Positions 46,931 through 56,007 of a DNA stretch of 56,007 nt are shown one piece after another; position 1 is the stretch's first letter; every line of letters begins with the position of its first letter. The DNA is taken from NCBI GenBank assembly GCA_019648995.1, contig BLXT01005154.1, positions 1,499,428 through 1,555,434 of the forward strand, given 5' to 3'. The position numbers and the translations under genes are program-made. Below the pieces are notes generated by a model, which saw only the letters and a program-made list of their open reading frames with translations, searched no databases and was not told the DNA's origin. The DNA is from Plakobranchus ocellatus. Taxonomy: Eukaryota; Mollusca; Gastropoda; Plakobranchidae.

Positions 46931-49900
46931 AGAAGTGAAGATGCTCTGGCTCTCTCACTCTGTATCTTACCTGCACCTCAGAGGATCTGCTTAGTTTTCA
47001 TACATTACAACAAAACGCTTTTTTTTCTGTTAAGTTACATTGGTCTGTTGGTTATTTTGCTGGTGTTTTAAAATGTTTTTTTTTTTTTAATATTGAAATT
47101 CAAGTATGATGTGCTTGAAGATTTATTAAGGTATTTGTAGTTATGAAATATAATCATCACTGTGATTGTTTGACTATATGAGCCTTCTGTTTCTGTTTGT
47201 CTCCAGTCAAATGGAGCCTCTTGATATCTCTCAGATTAGGTACAAAGTGTGGGTTGGGCATTGTCAAACAGAGTGCAATAAGAGGAATTATCGCTGTCAC
47301 AGAAATCAAAGGAAATTTGATTTGTTTCATTTACTCTAGGATTTCTCAGCTTCCGTTTATCAGTAGATACTCAATTTGTATTGGAATAACCCATCTATGA
47401 ATTTGTGTCTCTCCTCCATGGCACGCTTGATTTAATTTGAGAGATTGTCAAAAGCATTTGTAATTTTAATCCAGAAATAGAATTCTCTTGCCTCTAATGT
47501 TGTAATATAAAGGGAAGAGTCCGTTGTCCTTGAGTATTATTGTCCCAAAAATACTCCTTTCCCTTTCCTGTTTATGAATAGCATTAGCTATATTTATTTA
47601 TTCGAAGAATCTGAATAAAAAATGTCCTCCCTTTTTACATTGATTATTTTTTTCCTTTCTTGTTTTAACATTTGAACATGGAGCTGTGAAATATTTTAGC
47701 AGAGATTATTATTTCTGACTTCATAGTCAAAAAGCATTTTTTCTATTGTGGGACCTTTGGCTTTGTGTATGTGGAAACTCTTTAAAAAAAAAAACAATGA
47801 ATGAGCTCCTTTTATTTTTCTCTGCTCAATCCTAAAATATAACATTATTTTTTAATGTCGTTACACAAGCCTTTCTTTCCACATCTTTTTCTGTGCTATT
47901 AATTTTTTTTTTTTTGACTCTTTATGTGTTGCAAAAGTATTTTTTTTTGTCCTTCGATTAACTTATTTTAAATTCATCCCTTCATTTGAAAAAGATGCTG
48001 TTTTGAAGATATGTTTGCATATTTTATGTGTATAGTGTGTAGCTTCTATGATGTTTCATCTTTCATGTCATATATATGTAAAAAATTAATGAAAAAATCT
48101 GATAGCCTATTGATTTTTGTTTGCTTTTTTTTTTTAATTGCAATTTTTTTTTGTTTTACTGAATGAATTTTTTTTTCCATTGCCAGTTTGGGTTTGATGT
48201 TAATTGAGGATACAAGAAATTTATTTTTCTTCCTTTTTTTTTTTACTCTTTAGAAGAATTAATGAAGAGTGGGATCACGGTATATGGTTATGTTTTAGAG
48301 AATCTTTTGACATGTTACATTCTTCATGTTAATTTTTTAAAATCCAGTGTTGTAGATTGTGTGTATTAAAAAAAAAACCAACAACCTCCTCATGTCTTAA
48401 AACTAATCCAAATGAGTCAAATATTGAACATTTTAAACCATTGTGACAGCCTAAAGCTTTTCTTTTGTTAGCTTATCAATAGGGCTTTTAAGAGAAATAA
48501 TTAAAAACTTCATTTTTTCTTTCTTGAAAGAATTACAAGCTGCACCTGACTCATTAGGATTGATTTCAAGATATATGTTCAGTGTTGTGGAATCCATTTT
48601 TGCTGTGTGCGAATCTGTCCTCTTAGTTAAAAAAAAACAAAAACTTTAGCGTCTAAAAAAACTTTCCCTTTTTGCTCATTCTTTATTCTAATGCATGTCA
48701 GAAAAGTCCAGTGTAAACGTAGTTGATAATATTCTATAGAAAGATCGTGACCTGAATGAAAAGAAAAAAGTTTTCAGATTTAAATTTGGAGGGTTGCATT
48801 TATTATGAAATTAATGTGCTTTCAAATTATAAACATTACAGTGATCAAAACACGTTTGTTTGTTTTATTTGTTGGTTGTTTTTTTCAATTTTGTCCTTGT
48901 TTTTAAATTTATTGGTTGTGCTGAGGTGGAAAATAAAGAAAAACATTAAAAATATGAAATGTAAATACCTCAACAAAGATAATCTTTATACGTGACTGGA
49001 ACATACAAAATTAGTCTTTTGTAGGTGTTTCTGAAATATGAGATTCTGATATCTTGGAAAGGCCTTTCAGTTCCTTTTCAAGGGGGGAAAAATTTTTTTG
49101 CTTTTGCAAATTTTAAAGCAAAGTTATGCTTGTTCAAAGTCATCAAGCTAACAACTTAAAACTTTCAAATTTTGAGTAAGTTGTATTTAAAAATTATAAT
49201 ATCATAGTGAACAAATCCTAAGCAGCCAGGGTTTGCATTTGCTTTTGAAATTATAACCATAATTTCAATGCCATATTGATTTTAAAATGTTAAGAAATAA
49301 TCAAACGATTTAAAACGCAATCTTTTTTTTCGATTACCCAATCCTGGTTGGCTATGTCCTCAGAATCTCCATTTGCGAATTTCCAACAAATGATACATTT
49401 TGTGTGGGAGGTCACATATTGTCATAACATTAGCTTAATAGCCAAGGTTTTGCATGAAAAGTACCACAATCTTTACAGAAAACATGATAATACTATAAAA
49501 TTTTTTTAGGAGTGAAGACACAGATTGCCTTTGTCTGAATATTGTACATACTTTGCTTTTTATTTGGTCATCACATTTTTTTTTTATTATTACTAATGGA
49601 TCTGAACATGCTTTTTGCTACCAGTATGAAATGTCAGACACAATTTAGAGCATTGGGGTTAAAAGGAATGTTTATGTATTAGCAGGGCAGAAGTGGCAAG
49701 AGAGGCATTGCTTTTTCTGTGAAGGAATAAATCAAGCTTAGGTGGAGACAACAGTCTTATCAAAATTATGGATGTTTAAGTCAGAATGGTCTTTAAACTT
49801 CTCAATATTATGCACCTTTGAAATTAATGCAGAGTCAGCCACAAATTGACAGGTTTTGCAAAAGTTACGATACAGCTGGCATTTCGCACTCAAATTCTCT

Positions 49901-52900
49901 AATTAAGTAATACCAACAGTAACGTAGATTCTGGCATTTTTTGATACCAGGATATCTCTGAGGGATCGCTCTTTCCAGATAGCGTAACACGTATTTTTCT
50001 CAGCCCCTTCTCTAGCAAAATCAAACATTTTTGGTTGATATCCACTTTTTGCATATATTCATACATGTACTTCATAGCTAATCAGTTTATTCACAGAATT
50101 AATATCATCATATACATGTGTCAGTAAGTATAATGCAATTAACATTCGTAGTTAATAATTAAGATCTTTATTGTTTGGGAGAAAAAAATCCTTTTTTTTT
50201 AAATAATTGTCTTTGTTTTTTGTAAAATTGTAGTGCAAACTTGCTTTTTCACTTGATTGTATTCATCAAAAACATTTTGTGTCTCTGTTGTGTGCATACT
50301 AGTACATAGTACATTTTACATTGGTACAATAGTGTTGTATTGATAAAAGTTTGCTCAAATTATCAGTAGGCCTCATATGAATATGAGATTTTGAATCAGC
50401 TTACGTGTTTATGCCCAAAGTGAATTAAAAAAAGAAAAGGCAAATGATTAAAAATATAAACAAAAGCATTTGTCTATTACAGAATGTCTTTTGTTTTCAC
50501 TGGACCATCAAAGAGAAGTTTCTGCTTAGCTTGAATTTCAAGTCTTTTCTCCTACAAGGCTTCCTCTTGTTCTTTGTTTCTCATTTTTGTTGCTCTGCCC
50601 ACACAATCAGATAAACGAATAATTCAAGCAGAAAAGTTACTGGTATTGAAATACTACACATTCGTTGTAATTCTCGATCGTTTACAACCCAACCTCATAT
50701 CTCTAGATTGTTGAAACTAATGGCACACTAGCATAGTTTGTGGGGCAATGTCACATCTTACAGCAACATTTAATGCTTTCATTCTCAGTCAGTTCACATT
50801 ATTTGGGCTTTTTAGCTGTGCTGCAATCTGAGAATCACTATCGCAATAGGCTATTTTTGCGCTAGGCCTCTTTAAAGTCTGAATATTGCTGCTTCCTTAA
50901 AAGCAATTTTCTTTCTTTGTGAGTTTCTGAAGTGAATTTGATCAGAAAAGGCTATATTTGGTGAAGGAATGCGAAAAAAATTGTTCCTACTATTATTAGA
51001 AGAGGCTGGTTGCATCCCTTTGATAACTTCAGATATGATTAAGATATTGAAAAATACAGAAATACATGTATGGAATATGGGGGAATTAAAAAAACAAACA
51101 ACCAAACTTGACATGCATAAGCGACGAGTTGTGAAACTGAAAGGTTTTCTCAGGTTGCCATGCATTCACTATAGATGAGCAACCAAACATTTAGCCTCTA
51201 GTATTATTATTATCAAACATTGAAAGCACTGGCTCTGTGGTGCTCGGCATCTTGTTTCAAACTGAATTAGGCTTAAAAGTCATGGTGTCTTGTAGCAGGC
51301 AATCTTTCTTAATATTATGCCGCACCCAATCTATGTAACTGAGTAAAAGCTTGTTATTTTCTACAGACCTTGTTTAGATGTGGATTATCAATTGCATGTT
51401 ATAGAATTGATAAAAGCTAATTTATTTATTTATTTAAAAATTTTACACACCTTGAGTGCAATGATCAGGGCTAAGGATGGGTTCTATTTCATTGTTGATA
51501 ATGATAATAAATGTTTGTAGTATCACAACAAAAAAAGATTTTTTGCAGGAAATCTTCCATGGAAAAATCAGCTTTATGCACCATGGAATATCTTCAATAG
51601 GTGTCAAGTGATACCAAACATTGCAAGACTCTCCCAAAGGTTATAGGAGAAATTGGATATATAAAAAAAGAGAACTATTACAACTCTCATTCCTGCTGAA
51701 AAATGTCTTATTTTGTAGTGACACTACAGATAATTTAACATCAAATTTACCTTGTTAATTCTGCTCTTTATGATTTTGTTTCCTCAAGAGATTTACTTCC
51801 TGCCTAGAAAAAATGTATCTTCCTCGTTTGTTCTGTCTCTAGATCTTAATTCTGATTATCTAGGTTTTTTGTTGTTTTGTTGGGTGTAGACTTGAGCAAC
51901 GACAGTTTGCGTTCAGCAGTTTTTATGGGATACTTGAATATTGTACTTGTATATGTACATTCAATGTTTACATGAAGCTGTGTTTAGAAAAGGTAAAAAA
52001 ATTATTTCACTGTCTGAAAGGGTAGTTCGTTGAAGTACAGATCTTGTATTATTATTAATATTTTTTTTTCATTTTTAGGTGGCCATTTCTGTGGTTTTTT
52101 TTTTTTTATTTTTTTTTTTGCGTAATTGAGTTTATCTTACATCACATTAGTGATAAATTTGAGAGTAAGCATATTGTAATAAGATTGAGCTACAAGTGTT
52201 CATTTATTTGCTGATTTATTTCACTGCCTCATGAATCATTCCAGTTTATTTTGATGTGAGCAGAACAAATTCATTATGTGGTTGAAACTATTTTTGTTAT
52301 AGCTTATTCTGATGGGGACAGTTTTGTTTTCATTTTTTGTTTGAAATGAGTTTTTTTTTTTTTTTTTTTAAAGCTGGCACAATTTTCTAGAGTTGGACAT
52401 ATGCAAATTAGTCTTATTTTGTAACGAAAACTGTTGTTAAAATTGAACATTTTTTGCACTTGTTTTTTTAACTTAAAGCTTTAAATAATAACAAGGGATG
52501 AATTCAGTGTCTATAATGGCATTATTGTTGGCTTTGATTTTATTTTAGACTGGATTATAACGCTTGTACTCAGACTTTTTTTTTGTTTGTTTGTTTGCCC
52601 ATACATGTGTTTTCTGTTATAAAATGATACATGTATTATGAAAGATAACGCCTGTTGTTTTGAAACTTTAGTTGTTATATTTCCTGTAGAGTTTCTTGAT
52701 CTTCAGATTTTTATATCTCAGCTTCATAAAATGTCTCAAGACCAATCCAGACAATTTGCAAATTGAGTTCTTAACCAAAGTTAAGAATATCTGAGATCAT
52801 TGAGAATCAGCATGGCACTAAACTAGCTCACATATATATAGATCTATATGAGTTTTGGGATGATAAAAATTGGAGAAAGATATGGTGATCCTGTGCCAAA

Positions 52901-53700
52901 GATATTGATCAGTGTTTCACATACTTCTATCAAAAGTATTACCAGTGCATGTAATGGCCAAGTATCACTGTCAGCAAAAAATAAAGTTGGCAAGAAAAGC
53001 GAAGTCAAACTACTTCACAATTCTAAATGTCAAAGAAAAAAAAAACAAGGATCCTACTCCTTTTTAACCTAACTCTTCGTGTGCACTGGGCTCATTTTAC
53101 TTTAGCTGTACATTTGAATCTTTAGGTCTGGTTTTAAGACATTGCTTGAACTTCTCTGTAGTGGTGAATTATTACTATTATTTTGCGTATTGGTGTTGAA
53201 ATAGTTGTTGCTCTTGTGATTAACGTTACCAAGTAGGCTAGCTCTCTAAGTTAGGTCAAGCATTCAGATGTTTTGATTCTCCTTAGTGTTATACAAAGAG
53301 AAAGACTATAATATGTATACCTGTATATCTTGGGAACAGTGCAAATTGGTTGCACATCACATTTTTAACATGCTCAACCATTTACATTATATTCGGATTG
53401 AAATATATATTGGCAAGTGCCAAAGTGTAGGCATAAAAGTTGCTTCAAATCAAGCATTGAAAAGAAGGCAGTACACAAGTAAAAATGTTCTCAATGATGT
53501 TCACTGTGATATTCTGGTGTCATTACATATGAAAATTGGTAACAAGACAAACTGAAGAAGCAGCTGCTACACCTGTCGTAGTGTTTACGTGTTTTAGTAT
53601 TTGTGTCTACTCTCACTCTCAATGTTGTCATAGATTTAATTATTGTGCTAATATGGAAATAAAATGATCATTGTGTGAATAAATTGTCTATCTTGGTTTG
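46931..53700 (+). other. Probable long 3' UTR
   Basis: AT-rich sequence without coding exons or clear mobile elements follows the stop codon. Candidate poly(A) signals AATAAA occur at 47614, 48932, 49726, 53657 and 53677. The last pair is followed by a T/GT-rich stretch (about 53684-53718), the best cleavage context. Length is uncertain; shorter forms ending near 47630 are equally possible. Confidence 0.4.
47614..47619 (+). terminator. Candidate proximal poly(A) signal
   Basis: AATAAA about 685 nt after the stop codon, followed by a T-rich stretch (47630-47670). Confidence 0.35.
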
Positions 53701-53718
53701 TCTCATTTGTAAGTGTTG
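53657..53718 (+). terminator. Candidate distal poly(A) site
   Basis: Two AATAAA hexamers 20 bp apart (53657-53662 and 53677-53682) are followed by the TG-rich TCTTGGTTTGTCTC and TGTAAGTGTTGTTCC, as expected for a CstF-binding element. Confidence 0.45.
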
Positions 53719-56007
53719 TTCCAACTGTTTTAATGCATTAGTTAGACGTGAGGTGCATCACAACTAAAATCAGCTGTCATAATTATGATTGAGGCTTAAA
53801 ATTCAAGCTTGAACTGCCCTTATTCAATGGGAATAAGGAATCATACCAGATTATCGACATTAGCTCACATAAAGGCAAATTCTTTCTTAGCGCTAAAGAA
53901 ATAAAACGGTGCTGTGTGTACTGCAAGCAAAAGAATAGAATTTCACAATGCTATCAAGCAATGTTGATTATATGCAAATCCCAGACCCCTCCTAAAAAAA
54001 TAGCAAAAATTAGACATGAACCAGTTTACAAGAGCTTTTGAAGCAAAAAGCATATTTTTTATATCTTAGTTAATGTGGGTTTAAACTTATCCTCAGACAA
54101 GCTTTATTGATGCATATGTATGAGTAAAGCTAAATTATAGTCTCAAAACCAGTTCAGATGTGTCAAGTGATTTATTATTACTCATTTTGAATGGTTCCTT
54201 TCTTTAAATTTGTCTTCAAATTTTATTATATGGATAATAAAAAAAAAATAGGGTTATGTTGAGATTGAGATGGGGATTTTGCAGATATTTCCGCAGTTAT
54301 AAGTTGATTCCCTCCCCCCCTTTCATACTCTTTAAAAAGCATTATATTATGAAGGTTTAATATGTTTTATCTGTGGAATAAATTGTTGGAAGGAGCATTC
54401 TGCTGGGGTTTTCAAAGTTTGTTATGTTTTGTGCACTATGCCTGTGTGCTCAGAATCATCTCTATCACTCTATCCCTTTTTTATCATTACAAAGACCATG
54501 GTGATTAGTTTTAGGTTTGTGACAATTATTTTAATTGTTTGAAATGCAACTTGTGAAAACTATTCCATTTTGGACAAGCCTTGAGACATTTTGATCTCCG
54601 AGTTCATAAGTTCATGCCTCCAATATTCAACAAAAGCTTATGCTTGTACACAATGAAACAAAAAAAAAAAAGACCTCTGTTCGAGATGAACACAAAAAAT
54701 AGCTTCCTCAAAAAAACCAAAAATATTCAAATGGATTTTCCAGGACTTAAAACAGTAAGAAAAAAAAAACATTAAAAATGTAAAGACAATGAAGAATGAA
54801 AAACAAAAAGGGAGGAATAAGGATGGAGATGCAAAGCTGATATTGACAAGGTTTTGTAATTATTTTTATGTCTACAATATTTCTTTTTGATGATGCTGAT
54901 GTTTGTGCTGTCGTTGGTAGTTTGGTTCCAACTATAAGATGTTGTTACCGTAAACTAAACCAAAAAGGAAGAAACTAAGAAAGAGTTTAGAACAACTTGT
55001 TTGGTACAGTAATATTCGTGAAGTGTTTAAATATGGTCACTTTAATTCTGATCTTTTTGATTTAACCCTATCCGTACGTGTGGGGTAATTTTGTTACCCC
55101 AAGGCTTGCTTTTAATTTTTTAAAAATACTTAAAAGGGAAATGTGGAGCGCTCAGTTACCCCCAACGTACGGATATTGACAATAAAACACCTTGTAGTTG
55201 TACGGATAGGGTTAATTACAGTTGCGTCAAAATAGTTGCCTGGTGGCTATGATAAAGCATCAAATTTTAGGCTCCTACCAGTCTTTTTCTTTACATTTAT
55301 ACTTATAGTGAATTGAATAATTTGAAATTGTTGATATATTCTGTTGACCTCGAATGAAGCAGACGTGACTGTAGAATACACTAAGCAAAGCTACATCAAC
55401 TCAACACAAGCTTTGAACTATTACAATTTACGTGGATGAGATGCCCATGCCTAATCTGGCTAGGAGGTCTTGCCTAACACAAGCCTTACTATATGTGCTG
55501 TGCACCCATAATTTATTAGATGTATCAACCAGTGATGTCTGTTTGCTTGCCTTTCAATCACTGTGCACCTCTAGCTCTTTCTGTGTCACCCCACACTTCA
55601 ACAGCCCTTTTTCCTTCCAAAACATAACTCTCATTCTCACATGTAAGTCTATAACCAAACCTGAATACCAGTACACACATATTTAGTAAACCTGCACACA
55701 AGGCAATCTTATAGGCTCACACTGTATGGCATTATTTTAGAGCTGAATTACATCTGTTTTCTTAACTGCAATTATGAGAGTTGATATCATAACAATGTTA
55801 TCTTCAATTGACATTCAGTTTCTCTGAGAATCTAGTTCTCTGTATAAAAAAATGAAATACATGTACAAATACATCACATAAGGCAAATCAGTACCATTAG
55901 CATAGATGGAACAAGGAACTTGCTGATGACAATTAATTGTTCTGTCATTAAGGCCCAATGCATATTGAATTAAAACCTTTGAGGTAGTAAAAAGCATCCC
56001 CCCCCCC
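53719..56007. other. Downstream intergenic sequence
   Basis: AT-rich, no coding exon recognised on either strand. It holds one TTAA-type MITE (55062-55215) and ends in a poly-C run at the window edge. Confidence 0.6.
55062..55215. mobile_element. Short piggyBac-type MITE, 154 bp, TTAA ends
   Basis: Begins TTAACCCTATCCGTAC and ends GTACGGATAGGGTTAA: a perfect 16-bp inverted repeat whose outer four bases are TTAA. A hairpin GGGGTAAttttgTTACCCC (55081-55099) lies just inside the left end. No coding capacity. The layout (TTAA, terminal repeat, GC-rich sub-terminal hairpin) repeats that of the 682-bp element in intron 11. Confidence 0.85.

Noticed and set aside
1..56007. Prokaryotic-style system, CRISPR array or operon
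   Set aside because: No closely packed frames, ribosome-binding sites or regular spacer-repeat arrays; the spliced gene shows this is animal nuclear DNA.

Overview
The window is AT-rich animal nuclear DNA. It holds one intron-rich gene on the + strand, simple repeats, small transposon remnants and four runs of N: 14934-15091, 30325-31233, 37995-37997 and 42103-42366. The gene encodes the V-type proton ATPase 116 kDa subunit a (membrane V0 sector), closest from memory to the animal a1 type. Short coding exons in long introns, GT-AG junctions, tRNA-derived SINE-like copies and TTAA-flanked MITEs suggest a lophotrochozoan, probably a mollusc. That placement is inference.

Layout. Positions 1-7017 hold a possible promoter and noncoding first exon (about 780-1119) and a first intron. 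The coding sequence runs from ATG 7158 to TGA 46930 in 22 exons whose reading phases join without error. Exons 1-10 encode the cytosolic N-terminal domain. Exons 11-17 encode the first part of the membrane domain. Exons 18 and 19 each encode an acidic cytosolic linker and look like alternatives. Exons 20-22 encode the last transmembrane helices with the essential arginine, and the C-terminus. With one linker exon the protein is 847 aa (exon 18) or 846 aa (exon 19), the usual length for the family. A long 3' UTR probably follows and may reach the AATAAA pair at 53657-53682. The rest, to 56007, is intergenic and carries a small TTAA-type MITE.

Mobile DNA inside the gene. I found three copies of one roughly 0.42 kb MITE (introns 4, 11 and 15). 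There are two TTAA-flanked piggyBac-type MITEs (intron 11, and downstream of the gene). A 1.93 kb hAT-like element with a 6-bp target duplication lies in intron 8. A pogo/Tigger-like MITE ends 44 bp before exon 20. At least one tRNA-derived SINE lies in intron 4.

Most interesting points. (1) Exons 18 and 19 look like duplicated, probably mutually exclusive, linker exons. (2) An in-frame but decayed copy of the core of exon 11 lies in intron 10. (3) A perfect-length 86-bp tandem duplication contains the splice acceptor of exon 16. (4) A terminal-exon-like segment with stop and poly(A) signal (41109-41256) may belong to an unrecognised nested gene. I saw no prokaryotic-style operon, CRISPR array or defence system, and no second complete gene.
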